Shown here: positions 48,807-60,087 of the stretch, in pieces | How positions within the stretch are numbered: the stretch's first letter is position 1 | Layout of the letters: each line of letters begins with the position of its first letter | Program-made: the position numbers and the translations under genes | Source of the DNA: Selaginella tamariscina | Lineage: Eukaryota > Streptophyta > Lycopodiopsida > Selaginellales > Selaginellaceae | Direction of reading: 5' to 3' | Assembly (NCBI GenBank): GCA_003024785.1 | Contig: PUQB01000034.1 | Coordinates: 406,269 to 470,268, forward strand | Length of the DNA stretch: 64,000 nt | Notes under the pieces: generated by a model | The model's database searches: none | What the model saw: only the letters and a program-made list of their open reading frames with translations | What the model was told of the DNA's origin: nothing

Positions 48807-48970
48807 CGTGTGTGTGTTACAGATGGAAGACCATTGAATTTGGATCAAATACAAAAGGACCCTCGAGGAGCTATGAAAACATCGATGGACATTGTGTGTG
48901 TGTATGTGATAACCAACATGCACAAACGAATCCTGAACAAGTTATGTTAACGGAGACTCTATGAAACAGG
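48245..48970 (+). pseudogene. Unidentified gene remnant (three exon-like blocks)
   Basis: Not recognised. Block 1 (about 48,265-48,339) reads VGGYLILEDIPIFNQPEARD and ends at GTAAGC. Block 2 (about 48,393-48,462, after TAG) reads AEPEYHLYTLYNESYKVTM. Block 3 (from about 48,822, after TTACAG) reads GRPLNLDQIQKDPRGAMKTS. All have coding-like composition and plausible splice borders. The introns hold long (TA)n and (TG)n tracts. It could be the remnant of a gene split by rearrangement in this region. Confidence 0.35.
48690..48828. repeat. (TA)n(TG)n compound microsatellite
   Basis: About 50 bases of TA followed by about 88 of TG with a few GC interruptions. It lies just before block 3 of the unidentified remnant. 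Confidence 0.95.
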
Positions 48971-50342
48971 TAAACTGGAAGAGACTGCAATTGTGTGTGT
49001 GTGGTGTGTGTGTGTTATTACTATTTTACTATTTACTTTAATGTAAATATTAATATTAATATTTTATTATTTACTTTAATATTAATATTTAATAAATATT
49101 ATGATTTTTTATTTTTTTTAAAAGCTTAATTGCCTGCCATTCAAGTAACAAGCTCACCTGTTAGATATTCTATAAGCAATTCTTTATATTATCCGAGCAG
49201 CCGACAGATATGTAGTCAAATATAGTCTAGAAAAATATGCTCATTTTTTTTAATAATAATATTAATAATGTATAATAATATATTAAAATATAAATATTAA
49301 AAATAAATATGATTATTTTTCTGTTGAATATTAATATTTGTTTATTAAACAAGTCTATAGTTTCAGTATCCCTTTGTTTTAATAGTTTTAAATATGCTAG
49401 AGTAAAAAAACATAAAAAACTAAACTGGACGTAAATAATAGTTTCGCTTTCCTCGTCTTTAGATTCCGGTAGTGTGAAACTTAAGCAAGAATGGTGTAAG
49501 TACTTTCATATATAATATGACAATGTAAATATCTATACTTAAATATAATATCGTACAATATAATGAGCTGTCTTAAAATAGTATAATATGATAATGATAT
49601 TTATTAATATAATTGTAAGGATATAATAGTATAGATGAAGTTGTGAGTAAGGGAGATCCTATTGTAGTTTCAGCAATATGTTGAAGATACAAGTTTTCTG
49701 TGTGTGTGTTAATGCTATATATATGTATGTGCGTGCGTGTGTGTGTGTGTGTGTACACACACACACACACACACATACACACACACACACACACATACAT
49801 ATATGTATATGCAAGAGGATATTAAGACACTCTTTAGTTTCTTTGAACTTGCATCTTCGTGACCTGTGTATATTAATACTGAAGTTTGATTATTAACAAC
49901 TAATACCTTTATATATAAACGAAACTTATACAACAATTATTTAAGTAACTGATAAAACATGATTATATAATCTAATTTTATATTTTAGCTGTATAGTTCT
50001 TATCAACATATCCATCAAATGTGTTAGAATTCAATTTATAAAGTTTATGTATTACATATTAACTTGATCTTGTAATTTCACTATCTAATTCTATATCAAC
50101 CCTTATATAGTTCTCAGAAAGAAGAATGTATATACATATAGTAGTGAATGTCTATACATATACAATATACACAATATATTTTACATACACATACGTATAT
50201 ATATAATAATCATATATTACAGTATATATACAAACATATATACTTACAATACATATATGCATATATTATATAAATATACACATATGGAATGCTCTGCATT
50301 TACACAAGGTTGAACATTCTTACATATAGGAGAACACACATG

Positions 50343-50409
<67 letters not shown>

Positions 50410-53400
50410 ATTTGAACACAAAAGTAAAATACCTGCAGGCCAGTAGTACCAATTCATGCGAAACTATACTATATTTTATATCTTTCTATTCTATAGTAGT
50501 TATAATCCATATAATAATATAATCTACTAGTATTGTGCAACTTTAATCCACCGTTTATAAGCTTAATTATTTAATAATAATTTATTAATTAATGAACTCT
50601 TAACTTTATCATTTTACTTAACTTTATTCTTAACTTTTCCTAAGCTTAATTATTTAATGATTTTTAACTTAATAATTTTCTTTTTAATAACCCAGTTGTT
50701 ATACTTAATATGGCAAGTTAGACCCTTAAGTTAAGTATTCTTAACTTGGTAAGTGTATTTTTATTTAATGACTCTTAACTCAATTAACATAATGAATTTA
50801 TTTTTAATTTGGACCCCTAACCTCCAAGATTTACCCTTAACCTATCATCGATGGACTTAATTATTTAATAATAATTTATTAATTAATGAATCCTTAATCA
50901 AATTTTTATATTTAATTTATTCTTAACCCAATTATTTTTAAACACCTATGCATGCCTAATTTAAATGTCTTAATAGTGCTGTGTAAATTTAAGATTTAGA
51001 ATGGTTAGTAATGAGCTTAATTATTTAATAATATATTATTTATTTAATTATCTTAGTGAGTTTATCTTTTTAAGTTCCTAGGTTTACTCATGCTTATTAA
51101 ATTAATGAAATATCATCAATTTTGTAATGAATTTGCTGTTAATAATCTAATTTAATTTCTTTTTGTAATAAATTTATTATTTTTGTTTTGCTCTAATTTA
51201 TTCTCGTTTATTAACATAGCATTTATTTGTTTATTTATTCCATCTTAAAAGATGTAGTTTAAAAAATCCATAATTAATGTAAGTTATAAAATATATAGAT
51301 TCTTTAAGAATATATATAAATATTTATTTTTAAACCTTATAAAAGTATTTTGAATTCATATAAAAACAACCCAAAGTTTAATTTGAAACCTTCCTTAATA
51401 AGTTTTCATTGCAAATAAAGTGTAAATGGCTATTAAAATGGCTATTATGACATTTTCTTTTGAATAATAAAAGATATAATGTAATAATGTTTTACATGGC
51501 ATTAGAAAAAATCATTTCATAAAGTAGTTCAATGTTTTAAAAACTTTAATTGGCATTATGTTTTAAGAATTTTGATTGGCATTATGTAAGAAGAAACATT
51601 ATTGTTGTTTATGACATTAATAATTGTTGTTTCTATATAATTATATCTTTTTTAACATAAAATAATAAATTCATTACGGAAATGGATAAGATCAAATCAT
51701 TAGTAACAAATTTATTAATGATGATTTCTTATTTAAAATCTTAATTTATAAATTATAATAATTTTTAGTAAAATTTATATTTAAAGATAAAAAAACCCCA
51801 TTGTACAATTTTATATTTAATGTAAAGTTAATATTATATTTCAATATTTAATTTATAATACTAATATATTCAATTTATAATATATTTTAAATGTACAAAA
51901 TGTATAATATGTGCAATTGTTAGGCACCACTACGTACAAACTAGAGATCCTCACAAAACCACCCAACCTCCCCCGAGCTGTCTCTAATCTCCACACACTG
52001 CTCTCCAAAAGGCTTCCAATCTTAGTGTGCCCTTAATTGTCTTAGATCTAGGTATAGCTCTTTAAGAATATTCTATACAACATTAATTAATGTACTATAT
52101 TAATGATATAAATAATATAAATTAAAGGTATATAATATATAATTTATAAAAAGAAAGATACAATCTCTCTAAATTTAAAATTATAAGTGGCATATAATTA
52201 AAATAAGTATATTTGATGATGTATGATAAATTTAAAGTGTTAACACATAATAGACTCATAATTGTATCACATTTTTATGGTTTCTTATGAATTAATGAAT
52301 CCTCTACTTTACACCTAAGTCAAGAATAATATATATTGATTCTACAATTATTTTTAAAAATACAAATATATATCAATCCTATGAATATTTTTACGTATTT
52401 AATCTCAAAAGAGAAAAAGAGCTTTATTTTGAAACTATATGTTAAATAATTTAATTTAAAATATTATATTAGATAAATTAGATTATATATATATTAAGTT
52501 TTATTAAAATTATATTAAGGTTATATTAAAATTAGATTATATATATTAAAGTTTTATTAAAATTATATTAGAATTATCTAGTTTAAATATTAATTTAAAC
52601 TTACTTTTAAATAATAAAATTATTAATGTTGTGGTGAACTTACTACGTTGCCATTACTATTTACAATATTGTGATGAATTGTTAAGATTATTTTTAAATT
52701 GATTTATTTTTGTCTTAATCTCTTATACATTCATATTTTTTAGTCCCCATGTAATGATATGTATTGTATATTATTTATAAACCAACAAAGATATTTAAGT
52801 TATATAATATATTAAGTCTTTAATAATCTTAATCTCTTTATTTATTTATAAACCACCAAAACATATTTAAGTACAAACGATAATTTTTTTAAAGATTATA
52901 GAAGTATTTATTTTTAAACTTTATAAATAAATTAAATTAATAAATCAACGAGTTAAAGAAAGTCCTTTAACAATCAAAAGATACCTAAAGAGTGTAAAAC
53001 TTAAACCCTTATTATGACGACCGACATGTAAGAATATTCTTATATACCTCTCAATGGAATATACTTTGACACTGTTTATGTTTTTTTTTTTTTCCTTTTA
53101 ATTCTTAACAAACAATTTGTGTAGGTTTGCAAGTTTATTTATCATAATATATTCAAAATTTACTTGTAAATGATTGTATCCAATATAATCTTATTATGTT
53201 TTTGCATTAGTATTAAATGTCCATTGAGAGAATGATTACAAGTTTTTAATGTATTATATTTGATAAAAGGCTAAGACTAAAACAAGTTAGTAAAACAACC
53301 ATTTTCTTGGGTTTAAGTAGTTCATATTCAAATTATTTTTTATATCTTTATTTTTTTATGGAATTTTTACAATATCGTATACGAACATTAATAAAAAATG

Positions 53401-54859
53401 TATATGCGAAGTGAATGAATGATTTATTTACCACAATTCATTTTGTAAGCAGATTTCTTGATTTTAAAAAGGAAAGTTATGATGCAACAAAATTCTTATA
53501 GGACTTGAAGGTCTCAAAAATATTTCATTTAATAATGATACATTTTAATTAAATCTTAATTTCATGATACATATGGATGAACATGTTTATATTCTACATG
53601 AGGACATCTCATTTGATAAATGTTAAGGAATTATACCGATGCAATGAATTCGAACATGTCAAGTTGTCGCCTTTTACTGTTATTTTTTATCAATAATCTT
53701 ATACTAGTCCTTCTTATCATATAGGAAAGTCAATTTTTAATGATTTCAATGTTAATAAACCCGAGACCATTAAAAAGCCATTCTTATATGATTCCTTATG
53801 CATTTTGGTAGTCACATAGGGAATATCTTAACTAAATGCAAGTGAGTGATATGTACTGACGTTCCTTAAGTATACGATGGTGCTATAATTTTTGAATTTT
53901 CTCATGTTCCTAAAGAGAATAAGGATCACTAGCATGAATGCAAGGAGTAAAGGGTGACCATGTTTAGATTATAAGCCATGAATTGCATTGAAAAGATTTC
54001 ATTACTAGTGTTAGAGTTAGTGGTTGTGGTGGATATCTTTCATACAATAACATTAATTATTTATTTCTAAATAGGAAGGTAGGATTGAACCAACAATTTT
54101 GAAACTACATGTTGTAATGCAAACCATATGTAGGACAACTCAATCTTAACCATAAAAAAGTGAGGTGTAAGTTTTATGGATTTCAACCAGAATGCTTGTA
54201 TACATATGATGTTGTATGGTATATTGTAGTTTCTTTTAATATACACACGACAAGAGTATTTATTTACATTAGTCAGCATAGTTATCCTATTCTTTCAAGT
54301 ATATCTCATGAATTAAAAGAATCCATGTTGAAAAAAGTATAAGAATGTTTTATTATAATTCCTAAAGCAACATTGAGTACCATTCAATTGAATGTGATAT
54401 GGAATTTTATTTTTAATTGATTGATAAATATCAACCCATCACCATCACTCCATTAACATAGAGGGAACTGCAAAACATCCTTCGTGAGATTTTATCGTTA
54501 ATTAATAATTGTAAATATGTTCATTAACTTAAACATTTTTGACATCGAAGATAGTCCCAATTACATTAAATTTTGTCCTTAACATTAATGTCACATTGAG
54601 GTCCATTCTCCTCCTATACTTTTTGAGATTGTGTTGTCCTTGGTGTCAAGAATAAAAAATGTTTTATAATTTGAACTTTAAAAAGGCTTTGAAATAGGCC
54701 TTTCCATCCTTAGTGTTGAGGATGGGAATTGCTCCATTAAACAATCATCCTTGGTACTGAGGATGGTTGTCTTGAGACTCCTTTGATGCTAACAACGAGT
54801 TATTGTATTTGAATATTTTGTCCTCGATAACGAGGACTAGTACTTGAAATTAGCTCAAT
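48971..54859. other. Long AT-rich, gene-poor region
   Basis: I find no coding sequence I can support. Content: (GT)n(AC)n inverted microsatellite at 49,736-49,796; (CT)n(TA)n(TG)n at 50,340-50,407; loosely repeated CTTAATTATTTAATAATAAT blocks at 50,561, 50,855 and 51,013; long AT-only stretches to 53.4 kb; and weak stem-loops at 54.63-54.85 kb. The latter part (53.5-54.86 kb) may be the eroded 5' part of the copia element that follows. Confidence 0.55.
49736..49796. repeat. (GT)n(AC)n inverted microsatellite
   Basis: A GT run turns directly into an AC run, so the two halves are mutually complementary and could form a long hairpin or cruciform. Confidence 0.9.
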
Positions 54860-55178
54860 TTCTATGGAGTTACAGATTTACAAGTTGAATAAAGCCTTGT
54901 ACAAACCTGGTATGAGAAGATGGACACTTATCTTCTTTCTCTTTACTTTCACAAGAGTGCTACAGACAACAACGTTTATCTTAACTCTCTACTGATTCAA
55001 CTCAGCTCCAGCAGTTGAAGCAGCAAATGTCTTCTCGGTTTGAGATGATAGATTAAAATTATACAGGGACATCAAGATTCAAGAACAGTTATCTTATCAC
55101 ATAAACAATATGCGATTTATCTTCTACAGTAGGAAAATTTAAGTCCAGCAAATACATCAATGCAAGCTAATTTTCATT
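54860..55178 (+). mobile_element. Copia element, left part (reverse transcriptase), split by MULE copy 2
   Basis: WYEKMDTYLLSLYFHKSATD (about 54,911-54,970; family form AWYxKIDxYL…FxxSxxDxxLY) identifies copia RT. Further downstream are KQQMSSRFEMIDLKLYRDI and the segment PANTSMQANFH (family form PxxTPME). The reading continues across the MULE at 63,509 with FHLSREMSPQTEVD, so the two halves are one element. Frame breaks are present. Confidence 0.72.
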
Positions 55179-55384
55179 GGGTCTCGGCGAAAAGGAGGCT
55201 CCGGCTCAGGAGGCTTCATATTATTCTAGTATATTCGCGGATATTCTAGGGTTATTCTAGCATATTCTCAAGAATATTCTAGAATATATAAGTTTTTTTA
55301 ATATGCCGACTGGTTTAATATACGCCGACTGGCTTAATATATGCCCACTGGCTTAATAAGACATTATCCTAAACCCTAAACCAT
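55179..55384. repeat. Left terminal/subterminal region of MULE copy 2
   Basis: A GC-rich tip, then ATTATTCTAG, TATATTCGCGGATATTCTAG, CAAGAATATTCTAGAATATA (HSE-like), then ATGCCGACTGG, ACGCCGACTGG and ATGCCCACTGG in direct repeat near 55,303-55,352. The transposase stop follows at 55,385. Confidence 0.8.
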
Positions 55385-58300
55385 TTATCCTTGTAGCACC
55401 GGTGGGTCATGAACTCTGTTGCAATTCACCAGCAAACGGTGGACCTCCATGTCACTGAGCGATCGCCTTTGTAGAAAATATGTGACTTCCGGGTTCAAGC
55501 CAAGCACACGGCTATAGACGAAGTACATGTGTACACATGGGCTCCAACTTTTGCTCTTCTGAAATGTAGAACAACTGCATGAAGGATAAGTATTAATAGT
55601 CACCTTTGCAGAGTCATTTCCTGCCGACACAACGAAAGCCTCCTTCCGTCCTCTAGCTGTCACTTCAACATTTCGCACACAACCTAAAAACGTCTTGGCC
55701 TTGCGGAAATTCTTCTCTTGTTCCTTAGACATTTTTGTTGGAGTCCGAACCATACGTCCTTCGAAAGGTGGAATTGTTGTAGATCCAGCTCCACGTGGTG
55801 GCGATGGTGTTTTGTCCTTCTGACCCTCATCTACTCTTCCTGCCATCCCCTGTAAACCTTCCAGAACAAAGCCTGCATCCTGTAGTTCTCTGACCTCCTC
55901 ACTTGTCAGCTTCGTTTCCTTGAGCACAGGCCAAACCGTTGGTGGTGTTGGAATACGTGACCGAAGAATTTTGCCGTTTGGCCGCGTGAAACACCCTGAA
56001 TCTTTTGGGCAGAACCACATCATCTGTTGTACATACTCCTCATTCCCCAAGGCATCAATGTACATTCGTTTTCCATAGAATCCTGGTGCTGGCACTCTGC
56101 TTGGATAACCGATTGGTTTTCCACACAGAGCAGTTCCTTCCTGATTCATCCCCAAACACTTAACCTTACTGGATGCTCCGATTCGTCTGATGGCCCACTC
56201 TGTTTGAGCAATCTCTCTCTCCGAAACCTCTTCGAACCTTAACCTCTTTCTCCTGTTGTTTTGGACCACCCGCTCTGTGTACTCTACATCATGTCTGTGT
56301 GAACGTCGAGCATCAGACTGTTCTGTTCCTGTGACTGTTCTCCTAACAGTTTGCACTCGAACGTTAGTGGTACACGTGAACTCCGGGCTGGTCAAGTGTT
56401 CCTCGCCTTCCACCAGATTAATAATTGTTGATGGAGATACACTTTTCCCCTCAGAGAGTTTGCGTTGCACTCGTTTCAACAGAGTTTCCTTCGAAGGCCC
56501 TGACCCTGTATACCTCCCTTCTATTGCCGCTTTCACCTTCGCACTCTGCATAACTGCATCGGTGAGGTCTAACATTGTCGCCTCCAGCAGTGGTACTCTT
56601 TTGGCCAATCTTGCTCTTCTTGCTCTCGCGTGAATCACTTCAGCATTGTTTGTAGTTGGAACGCTCGCGAGTCCTTCTTCTGTCATGTCTCCCAGTTCCG
56701 CCATGGAGATGTGGTCCTCATGCCTGATCCACCAAGACAGCCATGTCTTCAAAGCTCGAATGTTTGACGCTCGTCCTTCCCAAAAGACTCGAGAATTGCC
56801 AGTTGTTCTTTCTTAGATTGTTCATTCAGTGCTGCAGGCCAGGCACGAGCAAGCTTCATGTGTTCTTCGCGATGTTCTTCTGCGATCCATTTCTTTGTCA
56901 CCTGACGCACAGATTGCATAAAGTGAAACAGACAGCTTCTTTCCCTCCCTTTCATCTTTGCTCCGTTGTTGAATACTTGGCGCAAGGCTATCCATATCGC
57001 TCCAGCCTCATCCGACATGAAACCAGCAAAGTTGACATTCTCCAAACCCTGCTTCTTACAAACCTCTAGCATTGTGTTCAAGAACTTCAGCACTGCAACA
57101 TTATCTTCGCGGCACATATCTGCGTAAGCTATAGTCACCATGGATCTGACACTGCAAGAGAGCGTTAGATAACGAAGATTAGAAAGTGTTATGAAGAGTT
57201 TTACAACTTACAATGGGTCATAAAGGTGTATTCCAATTGTCGCCCAGTCTGGTATGCGGTGCGTGTGGTCCAGAACAACCCATTGATCATGAAGGTCTCC
57301 TCCACTTTGACACCTTCTGATGTACTCAACTCCTGAACCCGGTCCCTCAACTGTCATTTTGAAGATCAGAGGCTGCTCCTCAGCACCATGCAGTTCCATC
57401 CCTGGAACATGTATGACGTGAATGAAAGGTATTGGCAGCTTTGTCTTCAGCTCCAGAAGACCCTCGTAACCCTCTCTAAAGTGTGTCTCCTTCTGTCTTG
57501 ATTGTGTAATCCAGTCCCGAGTCCTAAAGAAAAGGTCACGTCAGTGTGTAGAGATCTAAAAAAAATACCTTCGATGGTTTGTTAGAGGTTCAAGTTTTGA
57601 GAGTAAACCAGTGTACGAGACTTCTCCTTCTTCCTTGAAAAGTTCTTCAAAGATGAGCTCACGCGCGGCTTGAAACTCAATCACTCGTTGATTGGTTCGC
57701 GGACTGCTCTTTACCACGTTGCTGACACTAGATCTGGCTCGCTGAACGTTTGAAGCTGACACTGAGGGGCTGACTGGATGCTGATGAACACCTCTGTGAA
57801 TGAACAACCTTGTAAAAGAAATGTCGTCTGGCAGAATGTAGTACACATAAGCCGGACAAGTGTGCACCAGCAATGGCTCCTCTCCACAATGCTTACATTT
57901 TATGCCTATTACTTTGCCTGTCTCAGTTGTCTTTGCCTTCTCCACAGCACCCTTGAAGTGACATTCATTTGCTTTCTTCTCAAAAGCCAAGTAGGGGCAA
58001 GTAGGATTGATGCATTGGAGATGTCCGACACATGAACTTCGACTGACTCGCGCCGGAACATGCCAGTGTGTTGTGCTCGGGTGTGTCCAATGGTAGCAGC
58101 CATCCTTGCGATTCATCCCCGAGTACTTCTCTGTGCTTTCTGTCTTAGGGGGAAGTTCGAAAATGACATTTCCATTGTATATCTGCGGTAGTTCAGAGAC
58201 TCGTTTAACTTCAGACGAACCAATGAGATCCTTCCCTATCCTACATTTGTCTGCTCTTAGAAGACACACCAGCATGGATTCCTCACGCTCCTCTGTCCGC

Positions 58301-58548
58301 AACCTGAACAACGGGCCCTTTGCCGGGCACAATGTGTAAAAGACAAACTGGTTTGATGCATTGCCTTCTGGTAACAACTCCACATCTTCTCCAGAACTCG
58401 CAGAAACTGACATCAATTGAACCACATGTATACTGAACCAACAAGGAATGTTGAAAGCAATGTGAAGATCATGTTCAAACACAAAAGCATTTCCATCTTC
58501 ATCGACTGGGAAATCTTTGTCAATGCCTTCATAGGTAACTCTGGCCAT
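55385..58548 (-). CDS. MULE transposase (WRKY/GCM-like N terminus, DDE core, SWIM finger), one frameshift
   Basis: Three exons: 57569-58548, 57212-57523 and 55385-57151. With one base restored in a T-run at about 56,782-56,786 (four here, five in copy 1) they give 1,019 residues. The N-terminal third starts MARVTYEGIDKDFPVDEDG. Residues about 180-290 hold Cys/His pairs (CVGHLQCINPTCPYL, CKHCGEEPLL, then HRGVHQHP), like the zinc-chelating WRKY/GCM1-type domains described in MULE transposases. The DDE core is seen as VVLDHTHRI (near 411), GFMSDEAGAI with CLFHFMQSV (near 476) and TTNNAEVIHA with the likely Glu (near 601). A SWIM finger CSCSTFQKSKSWSPCVHMYF lies near 960. The role is cut-and-paste transposition acting on the element ends. 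It is transcribed divergently from the methyltransferase gene. Confidence 0.87.
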
Positions 58549-59033
58549 GACAACACAAGGAGAAAGCTCGGTGGTTTAGGAAAGCAAAGCAAAAGATTAA
58601 ACACACTTTCTCTTACCAAAAAAAAATTACAATCGTTAACAATAAACGTGAATACACGTTTGTATATAATTAATTCTATGCTGCCCAGTTCACAGTGTTC
58701 TTAATGATGTCCTCTCTAGTATCACCGATTTAATTTAATTTCTACCTTTTATGATTTGAAATATCTTCACATTTACCAATTATTCACATATTTTAAAATA
58801 AACCCTAAATATTAATGTCACATTTATTCCGTAGGGTTCACTGTTTTCATTGCGGCTAGGGTTTTTTGGTAGATAGGGTTTACTGTTTCCATTGCGGCTA
58901 GGGTTCTTTCAATCTCAGATCTGTTTCCACTGCGGTAGATCCAGAGGGTTTCTTTAATCTCAGATCTCAGAGTTACGGTTTCCACTGCGGCGCCATCCAT
59001 TTCGACTCGATTCGTGCAGCGCCCAAGTATAAC
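58549..59033. promoter_or_regulatory. Divergent promoter zone of MULE copy 2
   Basis: Lies between the transposase ATG (58,548) and the methyltransferase leader array. AT-rich on the transposase side, then repeated blocks CATTGCGGCTAGGGTT (58,850 and 58,892), TTTCCACTGCGG (58,924 and 58,978) and AATCTCAGATCT (58,911 and 58,956), with several AGGGTTT/AAACCCT boxes. Transcription starts cannot be placed from sequence alone. Confidence 0.55.
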
Positions 59034-60087
59034 AATGGAGATTTCTGTGCCGATTTAGATTCTCGGCACCATCCTGCTCAGCCGGCGGCCACAAGGTATG
59101 TGTAATTTCTGTATTTTATGATTTGCTGCTCAAAGTATTTCTTTTTCCAGAGATATAGGGTCTTCTTATTTGTGCCGACTGAGAGCAACGGCACCATCCT
59201 GGTTCAGTCGGCAAACACAAGGTATCGTCGATTTATTTATTTTTTTCCTTGCGGCTCAAGTATACGTGTCACAATTTTTTTTTCAGAGTTAATGGGTCTT
59301 TCCATTTGTGCCGACTGAGAGTGACGGCACCATCCTGGTTCAGTCGGCAAAAACAAGGTATTTTCGATTTGTTTTTTTTTGCTTTCTGGCTCAAGTATTC
59401 GTATCACAAGGTTTTTATTTTCAGAGTTAATGGGTCTTCCCATTTGTGCCGACTGAGAGTGACGGCACCATCCTAGTTCAGTCGGCAGCCACAAGGTATG
59501 TTCGATATATTTATTTTTTGCTTTCTGGATCATGTATTCGTATCACATTGTTTTTTTTCAGAGTTAATGTGTCTTCTCATTTGTGCCGACTGAGAGTGAC
59601 GGCACCATCCTTCTTCAGTCGGCAGCCACAAGGTATTTTGAATTTGTTTATATTTTGCTCTGCGGCTCAAGTATCCGTATAACAATGTTTTTTTTCAGAG
59701 TTATAGTGTCTTCCCATTTGTGCCGACTGAGAGTGACGGCACCATCCTTCTTCAGTCGGCAGCCACAAGGTATTTTGAATTAGTTTTTTTTTTCTTTGCG
59801 TCTCAAGTATTTCTTTTAAAACAGTTAATGGGTCTTCCCATTTGTGCCGTCTGAGAGGGACGGCACCATCCTATCTCAGTCGGCACCATTATCTCTTCTG
59901 TGCCGTCTGACAGAGTCGGCACAAACTATCTCAGTCGGCAGGTTTTTTCTTCTACTCTCTCTGCCGACTGAGAGGGTCGGCAGCATCTAGCTTGAGTCGG
60001 CAGCCACAAGGTTAGTCATCTTTGTTTGTTTTTTTATTTTGACTCCTCATCAATTGACTTGTGTGTTTACTTTCCAGAGTTCCCAAA
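59034..60087 (+). repeat. Tandem exon/intron leader array of the methyltransferase gene (six units)
   Basis: Units repeat every 130-140 bases (starting near 59,152, 59,286, 59,424, 59,560, 59,698 and 59,823). Each is a predicted exon of about 71 bases opening after a T-rich tract and CAG, and closing at CACAAG with GTATxT as donor, then an intron of about 65 bases. The exon contains TGCCGACTGA and, 24 bases on, its perfect inverse TCAGTCGGCA. Most units have ATGGGTCTTCCCATTTGTGC, an upstream ORF that stops at the GACTGA. After a last degenerate unit, GTTAGT…TTTCCAG leads to the ATG at 60,088. Confidence 0.8.

Noticed and set aside
48666..48964. Open frames through the TA/TG tract
   Set aside because: Products are Tyr-Ile and Cys-Val dipeptide runs created by the microsatellite.
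48971..53400. Possible gene exons in the AT-rich desert
   Set aside because: Open frames are short, AT-driven and without splice-flanked coding composition.
59237..59533. Long open frame antisense to the leader array
   Set aside because: It only translates the tandem units backwards; the repeated peptide mirrors the DNA repeat and has no start or splice context.
59118..60010. CRISPR-like look of the evenly spaced repeats
   Set aside because: Repeats are about 130-140 bases with related, not unique, spacers, and lie in the leader of a spliced plant transposon gene; splice borders explain the layout.
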